Below, one piece after another: positions 22,456-33,935 of a stretch of DNA of 64,000 nt; the first letter of the stretch is position 1, and each line of letters starts with the position of its first letter. Origin of the DNA: Paguma larvata. Lineage: Eukaryota > Chordata > Mammalia > Carnivora > Viverridae. The stretch lies in NCBI GenBank assembly GCA_030068075.1, contig CM057825.1, forward strand, positions 82,599,123 to 82,663,122. The letters are read 5' to 3'. Below the pieces are notes generated by a model that was not told where the DNA came from, did no database searches, and saw nothing but the letters and a program-made list of their open reading frames with translations. A program made the translations under genes and the position numbers.

Positions 22456-24448
22456 TGTACTATAATATGAAGTCCAACAAAAATACTGTCCTTTTTTCGT
22501 AGTAACAGATCTGGAAAGTGTCTCAGATTTGTAGCTCAATGGTGAGATTTCACGCACCATGCTAGGCACGCAGAGAACGTGGTTTTGAACGAAAGTATCC
22601 TTAATGACCTAGCAAATAGCATCATTTAGATTCCTACTCTTTTAGTCTGGTCACCTGTAGGGAGTGTCATTTGGGAATAGGTTACAGATTTTTTTTCTTT
22701 AATTTCATTCTTCAGGTTTCCAGACGGTTATATTAAATCTCGGTCCTTTCATTCCTGCCTCTACATCTTGTTCTCGAATTCGTTTCCCTTTGTCTTACTG
22801 TAGCTGTCATTCTTCCCTCACAATTTTGAATGACTTGAGTTGTTCAGGCTGTTACCTACATGAATCCTGCTACCCAGATTAGCCACGTTAAAGTATGTTC
22901 TTGGCTCTCCCATAATATCATTGGCTCTCACTCTTGAAACACAGCCCCTTGACAACAGTCCTCATCTACAAGTATATTTAGAAAATGGCTAGGACGTCAA
23001 ATATTTATTCCTTTTAAAAAATTTAATATGTTCTCCTGGGGCCTGATTACAGAATATTTTAATGCTTACAAATTTCTTCGGTGGAACACTACTAGCTTGT
23101 TTCCTAGGAAACAAATGCCCTTAGACTGCACCGCACATGTCCCTAATCACTAAATTCCATGATCTCTTTGTGAATGGATAACTCCTAAAAATTGTTTGTT
23201 TTTATAGGAGTTACCAGCTACAATATCACTGCAGGTAAATTTCCCAAATATGTTATCGGCGAAAGATTATTTCAGTTTACCCTAAAATATGAGAGTGAGA
23301 GAGAGCTTTTATGAAGTCATCATAAGATAAAGATGCACTTTTTTTATGGCTGAGTTACATGCATAAATATGAAGTGAATTTGAGGGATATATATGTATAT
23401 ATACTTGCCTCTGTTGTCATCCCCAGTCTCATTCTCTTTTTCACAGAAAATATAGGTTCATTCAAGAAAGTCGTTTGGATCTGGATGTCTTTTTCTCCTC
23501 ACCAAATATTAACTGAAAGCTATTAGAAACCCGCAGAAGGAACAATGCATTTTTAAAGTGACATTTTAGGATTCAAGCCATTCATATTCTTCAATACGAA
23601 TATAATTTTTATCTAAACGATTGCAGAGGAAAATGGATTCATTTGACTACAGTGCTTCTAAGACCAGTGGGAAGCTCATCATCTTAATATTGAATCTGTA
23701 AATCCTTTCCACTAGGGATGATTAACAGCTTTGTCGAGTGTTTATTTTACTTTAAGAAGAATATGTAATTTCCTGGTATAACGCAGACAGATTTCAGTCT
23801 GTTTCTCCCTTCACAAGTCACATTCATATTGCGGACTCACAAGATCTAGCTTACCTCTATTAGACTTCTATTTTGCATGGTAAGATGATAGCCTAACAAG
23901 TTTTTATAGTTTAATGAGCATACATCAGTCTGTTCTATGATTCATTTATACTTGATAAAAAAAAATCCTCAGCAGTCCTGATAAGAGGCAGTAACAGTGA
24001 ATTCCTTCCAGATGGCACGTTTGCTATACTACCCGTGTGGTCTGAGCTACCCATGGGACAAAAACTTCTATTAGTGCGGTGATGGGGCTACTCATACTAT
24101 GCTTTTGTATGTATAGCCTTCTTGAACTGTACTCAGGACAGTTCTAGCCATTGGAAAGGCACATGGGAAGTAGGTAGCTGTACAAGGACATTTACATATT
24201 CTGTTCGGGTTGCACGGATAACCCCGGATTAACCAGCAAACAAAAGCCGAATGGAAAACAATTCACTGCATACAGGCTTTCCATCAAGATGTGATTTAGA
24301 TGACTAACTTGGACAAGCGAATCATTCGCAGAACCATAATCAGGTAGAGTTGGCAAATTAGAAGTTATTGGAAAATTCGAGTGTCCAATCTTTGTATTTT
24401 TCCTAAGTAACAGTGAAAATAGACACATCGCTTGCCTTTTAAAAAATT
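22456..24448. other. long non-coding stretch, mostly unique
   Basis: About 2 kb without a recognised repeat. The 78-codon reverse frame at 24192-24428 has no recognisable domain. No promoter, CpG island or RNA gene is visible. Confidence 0.4.
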
Positions 24449-24674
24449 AAGTTGAGGGGCACCTGGGAGGCTCAATCGGTTAAGCATCAGACTCTTGGTT
24501 TTGGCTCAGGTCATGATCCCATGGTTCACAAGTTCAAGCCCTGCATCGCGCTGTGCACTAGCAGTGTGGAGCCTGTTCGGGATTCTCTCTCTCCACCTCT
24601 CTCTGCATCTCCCCCGCTCACTTGAGCTCTCTCTCAAAGTAAAGAAATAAACATGAAATAAAAAAAAAGTTGAG
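24449..24674 (+). mobile_element. CAN-SINE with target-site duplication
   Basis: A forward copy starting 'ggggcacctgggaggctcaa', with the tail 'aaagaaataaacatgaaata' and an A run. The 8-bp duplication 'aagttgag' is at 24449-24456 and 24667-24674. Confidence 0.95.
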
Positions 24675-27600
24675 AATCTAGGCCATTTTAAACTATATAT
24701 CCATTTTCGGTCACTTTAGTCATTTTTCTTCATTAAATCTTTGTAAAATGAATTCTAAACAATCAGAATCTTTTGATAATAAGATTAAAAATTTTTTCTA
24801 TGCTTTTTATGAAGAGGAAGCCAATAATCAGGAAAAACAGGCTGATCGAGGAGTTTGTTTATAAAGTATCATTTCAATATCCTCTCATAAATTAATCTTT
24901 TTCACCTAGTTTTAGAAAGTTGCAAGTCATGTTCAAGATGAAGACCTCAGGTACAATAAGAAAACAATAAATTACCGAAACAAGGATTGAATTAAGTTTA
25001 GAATATTAAGGTAGAAAAATAGACAAACATATTTTTAAAGGTTTTACAGTTAGAATTAATCTTATCTTTAATTTAATCAACCAGAATACAACCCGGAAGC
25101 TAAGACTATTGTTTACTGAGATTTTACACATGTCTTAAACCTCAGACTGAAGAAGACAATAAATATGCATTTAAATTAAATTGTTCTTTATATGAAAAAT
25201 GAGAGAAAATAAAAGCCAAAGAGAGTCCAAGAGCTCATTTCGTTCGTGTCAAAATGATCATATTTTCTAATATGAAACATGTAAAGTTCTATGCACATGT
25301 GCAAATGTCGCCTGGTTTTAAAACATAAACTTTCTCGCCCCATCTGTATACAAAGATTGCCTCAGGATTTGCCCCTAACAAACATTTACTGAATCACAAT
25401 TTTCAAGATATCATTGAATTAGTGGCAAATCATAGTGAATTCCCTTCCTTTATAAATAAATGATATGAACACAATGTCTTAATAATCCAAGGACCATGAC
25501 TATTTAACTTCCAAAATAGTATCAAGTATTTTCAGAGAGCAGTACATGTTATTTCTTTTTATTTCTTCGTCAAAGTCTAAAATATAAATTGCAAATTAGA
25601 AAATCCTTTGAGAGTAGAGTTCAGCAAGGGAACAGTTTCAAGGTAAGTTTTATATTAGTTTCACTCATTTTAATGAGCCTTTGTTAGAAACCAAGCAAGC
25701 AAATACTCTAGATCGAAGAGTTACACAAAAGCTATCTTTTAAAGAAACCATCATAAATCAAAACCTCTAACTATCTGCTTATATTATCAGCTTGACACAA
25801 CAAAAGCAGAGACTGGTAGCTAAATGAGATAGCTTTTATTAAGAAAGAAAATGAGACTTCAAATTTGAATACCAACTTAAGTATCAGGTTTGAAATAGGC
25901 CAGAGATACCCCAATCCACAATACCTTTCTATTTAAATTAAACATCCACACCGCTCATTAATATAGGATGTAGAAAATTAATTGAAAAAAACTTATTTTT
26001 TAAATATGTATGTAAGTAAATGAAAAAGCTTCCACATGCATGTACAAACACATACACACACACAAACTAACAAACACACAGGACAATGGTGGGAAAATAT
26101 TTTATTAATCAGTGAGAATGAGATGAGTCACTTTAATCCCTTGGAAGCATAAAAGTAAAAAAAAAAATCTTGGATTCAAGGGACTGATTTTTCTCAGTAC
26201 TTGCTAACCTTGGGCTGTCTGCTTATAACTACAAATTGTCCTTAGCTTGAAAAGAGCCTTTTAATATTTAAAATTATTGGTCTATGGTATCCATGTAATT
26301 TCTTCAGCCATAGGGCTTCATTTCCTTTGATGTGTATCAAGGTTCCAACTGATATTACTACTACTCCTGCTGTCTCTTAGCCCTGAGAAAGGTTTCTGTC
26401 TCTCTAAAACTGATACCAATGATTGGTCTCCAGCTCCAAGAGGGAGTTTCATCCATTTGTGTAACAGTGAGACTCAGACAGATAAGGCACAGTCCTGAAT
26501 AAGGGATTCCACATTTAAATTTGATCATTATTTTATCACTTGTAGACTTTTTTTCTCCAGAATTCAAAGTATCTCAGCAACAAGTATCTCTATAAATAAT
26601 ATCACATTAAATTCAGAAAGGATCTAGGCAGTTCAAGACCTTCTATATGAGTATATGGTTCATATACACACACGCACATGCACACACACAAGATCAAGTT
26701 GCAGAACATACTTTGAAAGGATGAGAATACTTTATTCTCTATCACACAAGTATTTTTTGTACAGACAAACAACCAAGAAAATCTTAAGCCTAACCAGAAA
26801 AGGACACTATATGCAAAAATGTAGTAATTCGACAATGTCACTAGAGTTCTTTTCAACTGTATTTTAAATGTGGTAATAAAAATTAGTTGGATTTCAGTGG
26901 ATCTCAAATGATTCTGCTATATAAGATTAAAGCAGCTACTCTCTTACCTTTGTTGTTTTTAAAACATGAAGTATTTTCAAGTTTTCATCCCTTGAAACTA
27001 CATTGAAATGAAAAATTTATTTCTTTCATTGGAGATACCAGAAATAATCCTTTAAAATTATCTGCTCCTGATAGGTGGCTGGAAGTTGTTACGGTGTAAC
27101 AAACATTTATTTTATGGAGTACTTTGATTTAGACATTTTTATACACTTGACATTCATCTTGATTTTTGAAAGTGAAATATACCCAACACCTAAAAAATCA
27201 ATGCGGTATAAAACAAAAGATGATTTTAAAACAGTTTTGATAAAGTATTAAAAAATAAGAATGGATCGATCAACGGATTACTAAACTTAACCATAAAGGA
27301 AAAGTGCACACACACACACACTCACACACACAGTACATTTATTTCACATAGTCATCAGGTGAACATTGACAACTCTAGCAACGCTCAGTCCCAAGAATGA
27401 AGAATCGGTGGTAAATGCTTTCATCAAATACAAAGAAACAAAGCCTTCAATCTCATAATCCAAATAAAACCCCGAAGAACTTGAAGATGTCTTGAAGTCA
27501 ATCCTCCAGCTGACGAGAAATCAATGGATGGATAAGATTGCTGTGATAACTTTGGCGTCACTTCATTTCGATTTAGAAAAAGGTCGGAACATTTTGGAGC

Positions 27601-28260
27601 ATCTAATGAGATGATGGCTGGTGGGGCCAGCCGTCAAGATTTAAATAGTCAGTATTTGGGGAGACAAAATGAATAAGTATGCATATCAAGTCCAGTAATA
27701 ACATAATATGGCACGTTGAACTGTCTATACTACTACTTATTTCATGAAGATGAGGGATAAAGAAGAAGCTATAAGTAACATATAAAGATAAAATCAGTGT
27801 CCTCTTTTTTACCTGTTATTATTTTTGCATTATGTAATGGAAAAATATGAATTCTTGTGTATAGAATGAAAATATCCCGGCAATCCGGAGCTTTTAAGTT
27901 CTCTTAGTAAATTACAGTCCTTTCATATCAATCTTGTCATCGATCTTAACCTATAAATTGGCCAACAAATTTTCACTTTGTCAGCTACCGTTTTAAGAAA
28001 ATTGATTTTAAATATTGTTTCTTTGCTCTTCATTGTGAAAGCTAATATCTGGGGTATGTTAGGAAGCATTTACCAACGAGTGTTTTGGGGAAAAGAGAAT
28101 GTGCTTCGATGAATTCTTTTGTGACTTTTCGTGGTGTAAATACTCCCACCCTTGATAAAGTCAAACTACCAACGATTTAACAGACGTATTGCAAAATTCC
28201 TAAAACTGTGACAATCAGCCTGTGAACTAGTACAAGGCAGCTCCGTGCACCGTTAGATGA
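24675..28260. other. long non-coding stretch, low repeat content
   Basis: About 3.6 kb, mainly unique AT-rich DNA. It holds only short CA-rich microsatellites near 26049-26080, 26664-26690 and 27306-27332. The 101-codon reverse frame at 26602-26907 runs through the CA tract. No gene is supported. The low repeat density over 3.6 kb makes it a reasonable place to look for conserved non-coding elements. Confidence 0.4.
27306..27332. repeat. (CA)n microsatellite
   Basis: Run of CA units with one TC interruption. Confidence 0.9.
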
Positions 28261-28385
28261 TCTATATTTATATAGATATTTGTAGATATTTATATGTCCA
28301 TAAATATATTTATATGTAATTCAATTATTTAATTTTTTTAAATTAATAAAGTAAATAGTTTTAATAATTTAAAAAATTGTATAGA
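28261..28385. repeat. very AT-rich low-complexity segment
   Basis: Nearly all A and T, with 'tatatttatatagatatttg' and A/T runs. This composition is typical of matrix-attachment-like DNA, but no function is shown. Confidence 0.7.
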
Positions 28386-28889
28386 TTCACTTTATTCTCA
28401 GCTTACTGCAATATCTACGGTTGTATTTTTGGTAGCCCTAAAGTCTTTTTTTTTTTTTCTATCTAATTTTTATCCTAAACCCCTCAGTACAACTGATGAA
28501 ATATGTTTTCACAATGGAGGTCAAACTTCTTTGTGATTATCTGTTAGACAATTCTAAGTCCCTACTGCAGCAAAATATTACATTACTGTGATTTGTTTCT
28601 CTTTGGTCACCCATTTCTTTTTCTCCCTGTCCTTACTAACTGAGGCTTATGCTACTCAAGTGTCACTATCATAATCCATCTTTAGTTTCTGTTTTCCAGG
28701 AAAACTAGGTTAGAGACATGTGGTTGTAGGATACATTCAATTCATAAATGTTATGATTGAAACATAAGCATTCAATGTAAAAATTAAAGTTATTAATTGT
28801 CTGAACCTAAGATGCCCTGTTATATCTTTTAAAATCAAAGAAGTTGGGGTAAATAAGATGGAGGTAAATATATTTAAAACATCATCTTT
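28386..28889. other. non-coding stretch, nothing recognised
   Basis: Unique-looking DNA with a T run at 28447-28460. Confidence 0.35.
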
Positions 28890-29570
28890 ATTTTTATAAC
28901 ATTTTATAGCAGTTTTGTTGATATAATTTACATATCAGAAAATTGATCTTTTTAAAGTATACAACTGAGTGGTGTCTAGTATAGTCACAGAGTTGTGCAG
29001 TCATCACCACTGTAGTGTATTTTTTTATCATCCTACAAAGAAAATCCATCCCTTTAGTGGTCGCTCCAATTCCCTTTTCTCTCTATGCCCTGGAAACCAC
29101 TAATCTGCTTTCTCTCCCTGCGGAATATTCTCTGGATATTTCATACTGATGGAGTCATCTAACACGCGGCCTCTCTGACTGATTTCTTTCACTTAGCATA
29201 TTATTTCTATGGTTTGTCCACGTTGCAGAATGTAGCACTGCTTCATTTTTTTATTGTCAAATAATAATCTTATATGACTATACAACATTTTTGTTTGCCC
29301 GTTCATCAGTTGATAAACTCTTTGGTTTGCCCCACTTTTTGGCTATTGTGAATAATGCCGCAATTAGCATCTGTGTACAATTTTATTTTGCAAGGTAGTT
29401 TAATTTCTCTCACATACACACAGAAGTGAAATTGTGTCAGATGGCTTAACTTTAACATTTTAAGGTATTGTTACATGTGGTTTTCAAAGTGGCTGTACCA
29501 TTTTATAGTATGGACAACAACAAATGAAGATTCCAATTTCTCTTCATTCTCATCACTCCTTGTTGTCTGT
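28890..29570 (-). mobile_element. L1M 3' end fragment
   Basis: 'atagcagttttgttgatata', 'gtatacaactgagtggtgtc', 'cacagagttgtgcagtcatc', 'catcagttgataaactcttt' and 'tttttggctattgtgaataa' are the reversed C-terminal ORF2 and 3' UTR of an L1M/L1MB-type element. It is 5'-truncated at its right end, where a pyrimidine tract begins. No frame survives. Confidence 0.8.
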
Positions 29571-29855
29571 TCCTCCCTCCCTCCCTTCCTTCCTTCCTTC
29601 CTTCTGTCCTTCCTTCCTTCCTTCCTTCTTTCCTTCCTTCCTTCTCTCTTTCCTTCTCTCTTTCCTTCCTTCTTTCCTTCTTTCTTTGTTCTCTTTGTCT
29701 TCTTTCTTTCTTTCGTCTTCTTTCTTTCTTTCTCTTTCTTTCTTTCTTTCTTTCCCTCCTCCCTTCTTTGTTTCTCTTCCTCCTCTCCTTCCTCCTCTCC
29801 CTCCTCCCTTCTTCTTTCCTTCCTTCCTTCCTTCCTTCCTTCCTTCCTTCCTTCG
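29571..29855. repeat. long polypyrimidine tract (TTCC/TTTC/CTCC)n
   Basis: About 285 bases almost wholly C and T on the plus strand, changing from CCCT to TTCC to TTTC and back to TTCC. All six-frame readings of 129-136 codons here are Ser/Phe/Leu/Pro or Arg/Lys/Glu/Gly repeats with no protein support. Mirror-symmetric TTCC parts can form triplex DNA. Confidence 0.97.
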
Positions 29856-29963
29856 TTGTATTGATATTCTTTATTTGGAGAGACATTCTCATACTTTAAA
29901 AAAAATTATAGTCATGATTTCATTTAGTTCTTAAACATATTGATAACAGGTAATATTTTTATT

Positions 29964-30174
29964 TAAAAAAAATTTATTGTTTATTTATTTTTGAGAGAGA
30001 CAGAGAGAGAGTGAGCTAGGGAGGGGCAGAGAGAGGGAGACACAGAATTCGAAGCAGGTTGCAGGCTCTGAGCTGTCAACACAGAGCCAAACGTGGGGCT
30101 CGAACTCACGAACCACGATTTTATGACCTGAGTGAAGTCTAGACGCTCAACCGACTGAGCCACCCAGGCGCCCC
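29964..30174 (-). mobile_element. CAN-SINE (feliform type)
   Basis: Reversed copy with 'ttgtttatttatttttgaga', 'ggggctcgaactcacgaacc' and head 'gactgagccacccaggcgcc'. Well preserved, but I see no clear target-site duplication. Confidence 0.95.
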
Positions 30175-30882
30175 ACATATTAGGTGATTTAAGTCCTTGT
30201 GTAGTAAGTCTACCAACTGGGCATTCTCAGAGACAATTTTCATTTCATTTTTTCCTTTTACGTATACGCTGTATTTATTTGCACATCTTACCATTTTTAT
30301 CGTTGTTGTTGAAAACTGGATATTTTAACTAAGTTAATTAGAGAACTCTGGAAATCAAATTCTCCTTTGTCTTAAAGGGCTTTTTGTCACTTCTCCTTGG
30401 TTTTTCTTCCCCCCTTTTGTTGACTTTTCGTCTAAATCCCTTCATTTCTATGTAAAGTCTGTATTCTTTATAATACGTGACCACTAAAGTCTCTGCTTAG
30501 TTAGCTTCATAGTCATTTAAGAATTGCACAAAGATTTCCTTAAATGCTTTGACTCGTGATCTACCTACTTTTCCCAAAGGATTGTGTGTATGCTATTCCT
30601 TCTCTGCCCTGAAAATTTACAAGTCTGCCTTACCCTTCACTTCTCGTTTTATGACTCCTCAAGGTCAAATTGAGAGGATTTGAGAAGGACTTCTCCAATC
30701 TTTCTTAGGCATGGACGAAGACATACGTATGTTCATGGGCTTTTAGATCCTCAAAAATATGAAACGTTTCAAAGATTCTTATGGTCATCTCATTCCATAG
30801 ATATTCTTTTTAATTTTTTTGGCCAGTCTTTTGTATGTCTCAACTTTTACTGATGCCTCAGGTAACTATAATGTTAAATGAT
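30175..30882 (-). mobile_element. possible degenerate LINE (L1M-like)
   Basis: The texture and phrases such as 'gttgaaaactggatatttta', 'agagaactctggaaatcaaa' and 'ggccagtcttttgtatgtct' recall a reversed old L1-like repeat, but I cannot place them firmly. No gene is visible. Confidence 0.3.
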
Positions 30883-30962
30883 TTCCTTCCTTCCTTCCTT
30901 CCTTCCTTCCTTCCTTCCTTCCTTCCTTCCTTCCTTCCTTCCTTCCCTTCCTTCCTTCCTTC

Positions 30963-31015
<53 letters not shown>

Positions 31016-31039
31016 CCCTTTTCTTTCTTTCTTCCTTTC
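30883..31039. repeat. polypyrimidine tract (TTCC)n-(CT)n-(TTTC)n
   Basis: TTCC units at about 30883-30962, then CT units to about 30994, then TTTC units. The strand bias is the same as in the tract at 29571-29855. The 135-codon frame through it is an artefact. Confidence 0.97.
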
Positions 31040-31867
31040 AACAAAGTCTCCATAAGATAGAGCTTTCCTCATTGAATGAGCTCTGGGTCAAAACTAATAA
31101 AGAACCATTCTGTAAGTGGGATTTTTTCATAGAGTTGCCGTATAGACTGAATAGTGACATTTCTTTGAGGATAAGGCTTTTAAGAGAATTCCAAACCAAT
31201 TTTGTCCCATTTTGTGTTGTTTTTCATAGTTATTACTGCTGATTTTCATGGCTACATCGAGCCTGTAAAAAGGGTGATGGGAATACTACAAGCAAAAACA
31301 TGAGAAATGTCACAGGTCTTACTGTGATTCAGACAGTTTTCTTTCATAAAGTCTCCTGGGTTGTTGTACACTTTTGGTTAATTTCTAGAGTTCAGAAAAC
31401 ATTGATTTTTAATCATGTCTGCCAGTGTTTTCAAAAGAAAATAAGAATTTTGAAGTTTCTTTGTTTCCCTTTCCAAAAGTACTTCTTCTAAACACCTTAT
31501 TTAAATAGGATAATGAGAAATCCAGGCTAAAGTAAGGGTCGTTATCCTAACTGGAGTTCTTGAAACCAAAGTTTATTTTTGTTTTGCTTGTTTTGTTTAA
31601 TTTTTTGCTTTTGTTTTTTAATCAGTTTTGGAGAATTCTGACCATTAACTCTTAAAATATTGCTTCGATCTTTTCTCTTTTTCCCCTTTTTTGGGGAAAA
31701 CTATAATTAACATTGTTTAGACCATTGGACTGTTTTCCATCTCTGTTATGCTGTTTTATCTTTGTTGTTATTACTAGTTTTATTTTATTTCTGTTTTTCC
31801 GACTCGTTTTGATATATATTTTTTTGTTGACATATCATTAAGTTGATTAATTCTAATATCCATTCAA
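31040..31867 (-). mobile_element. possible continuation of degenerate LINE
   Basis: 'catgtctgccagtgttttca' and 'gaccattaactcttaaaata' resemble reversed L1 5' sequence. The evidence is weak. T-rich interruption near 31575-31622. Confidence 0.25.
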
Positions 31868-32053
31868 TTGGGTGGCTCAGTTGGTTAAATGCCTGGCTCT
31901 TGGCTGTGGCTCAGGTCATGATCTCACAGTCATGGGATTGAGCCCTGTGTCAGGCTCCATGTTGAGCATGCAGCCTGCTTGGGATTTCTCTCTCTTTCCC
32001 TCTGTCTCTACCACTCTTCAGCTTTCTCTCAGAATAAATAAATAAGCATTTGA
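31868..32053 (+). mobile_element. CAN-SINE, 5'-truncated
   Basis: It begins inside the head ('gggtggctcagttggttaaa'), lacks the first bases, and has the CT-rich middle and 'aataaataaataagcattt' tail. Confidence 0.9.
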
Positions 32054-32636
32054 AACCAAATTTTAAAGGAAAATTTCATTTTCTATGTCACTATTTTATA
32101 CCTCTATGTATCTTTATCTGTACCTAAATCTATCTATTTATCTCCCTATCAACTATGGATCCATCTATATTTTTTAAAGTCCTGTGCTCTAAGTCCAACA
32201 TTAGGATTATCTAATTCTTGATTTTTCTCTTTATTATTTGTCACATTTATCTTCCTTCACAAGTCTTTAATATTATATAAGAGAACTTAGAGATTCCAAA
32301 TCAATGACTTTACTCTTCTTTCTTTCTTGCCCACATCCTCAGACATCTGTGCCAATCAGTACAGCACTCAGAAATGTCTCATAAGGAATACTGACCTAAG
32401 TTTGGAGATCTAGATTTCTGCACTCCATACCATCATATGGGGTCACCAAAGGCTCCAGTCCCTTCCCTCCCACCATGGTAGAGTCTTTGGTCTAGACTCA
32501 GCAGCAAACGTTTTGAAGGGAAAAAACTGCCAGAAATCTCAGCTAATCTAAGATGGACTCCTCTTTCTCTGGAACTTTAGTTTGTATAATTCGCTCTATT
32601 TATACATTCTTATGATTCTTTAAAAGTAAGATTTTT
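32054..32636. other. non-coding stretch, nothing recognised
   Basis: AT-rich DNA with small 'tatctatttatctccc'-type decayed simple repeats near 32105-32160. No gene. Confidence 0.35.
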
Positions 32637-32840
32637 GGAGGTTCCTGGGTGGCTGTCAGTTAAGTGTCTGACATCAGCTCAGGTCATGATCTTATGGTTA
32701 GTAGGTCTGAGGCCTGCATTGGGCTCTGTGTTGACAGCTCAGAACCTGGAGCCTGCTTCGGATTTTGTGTCTCTCTCTTTCTCTCTGCCTCTCTCTCTCT
32801 CTCTCTCTCTCTCTAAAAAATAAAGAAAAAAACATTAAAA
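32637..32840 (+). mobile_element. CAN-SINE
   Basis: The head is 'ggaggttcctgggtggctgt' with a small deletion in the A-box ('ggctgtcagttaag'), followed by 'gttgacagctcagaacctgg', a CT run at 32768-32813 and the A-rich tail. Confidence 0.93.
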
Positions 32841-33832
32841 ATTTTTTACATAAGTTTTTTTTTTCTTCTTTATGAAGCAGGAGCTATGACTTGCTGTATC
32901 TACTATCTTATACCTATCAATAGACATCCTCAAAAGGAAATATTCTTAAATTTAAATGCATGAGTTTGCATTAAAGATTCTCGGGATGAGGTGTGCCTAT
33001 TTGTACCCATTCTCTACAAATTTGCTACTATAAATAGTATTAAATGAGCTTGATATGAGTCAGAAATAGCATAGAATCTCAAGGCTTTTGAGATCATCTA
33101 GTCTAACTTACTGGTACTATCTATGAGCAGGTTAATGCTAAAAGAAGATATGTTCCTTCATTGAGGGTATTTATAGTTAGCAGGGCCATCATATTTGATC
33201 CCGTGGATTGAGTATTATATGATTCCAAGGGGTGCTCTCCCTACAGAATGCAATTTGCCTTACACCCCCAGAGTTGTGAAAATTGGCAAAGGTATAAACT
33301 TAAATATGAAATAACACAAACATGAACAAAGAAAAGAGCTACCAAGAACTAACAAGGTAGAGCTGTACATTTTAAATAATATTTCCTGATTTAATGATTT
33401 AGTCACATTACCACAGAGGACATGAAGATGCTTTTAAATTTCCCTGGACACCTGAAACTGCTTATTATTGGCCACAGCCAAGAGTTACTGATGACATACA
33501 ACAACCCTGTGTGCTCAAGGACTATATGGTGTTCCAGCTGGTACCGTGGTTGTCTATTACATGGCAGAGGTGACTCCCATGGTTTCCTGTCATATGTTCA
33601 GCGGACCACATAATTTTTGTTTTATTGCCTGTTGAATTGCATTGTTTAACAACTTATCTGGAACCTTTTTGCCAGTTCTAACTCATATTAAATGTTTTTA
33701 GGAGCCATTAGTTACACCGTGCCCCAAAATAAAATTTGGCTTATTGTAACATTTCACGAGTATTTTGTGTATTAAGAAATGACTTATCCAGATGTCTGAG
33801 AATCTTTCCTTTTTCTATTGAATAGTTGCAGG
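32841..33832. other. non-coding stretch, nothing firm
   Basis: Unique-looking DNA. A segment near 33070-33110 ('gaatctcaaggcttttgaga', 'tcatctagtctaac') recalls an ancient mammalian SINE/LINE phrase, but it is too short to assign. Confidence 0.35.
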
Positions 33833-33935
33833 AGATATACAGATATATAGATATAGATATAGATATATAGATTTATAGATATCAGTGATGCTTGTGTCTA
33901 TACACACACACATACAACATGTACACACAGGACCT
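33833..33935. repeat. (TATAGA)n and CA-rich simple repeats
   Basis: 'agatatagatatagatatat' units at 33833-33883, followed by a short 'acacacacacata' run at 33904-33916. Confidence 0.85.

Noticed and set aside
29475..29934. Open frames of 129-136 codons on both strands
   Set aside because: They are translations of TTCC/TTTC repeats (Ser/Phe/Leu/Pro or Arg/Lys/Glu/Gly) with no unique protein segment.
30835..31242. 135-codon frame
   Set aside because: Most of it runs through a pyrimidine microsatellite, and the rest has no domain.
33061..33130. Phrase resembling an ancient mammalian SINE/LINE ('tcatctagtctaac')
   Set aside because: Too short and diverged to assign to a family by eye.
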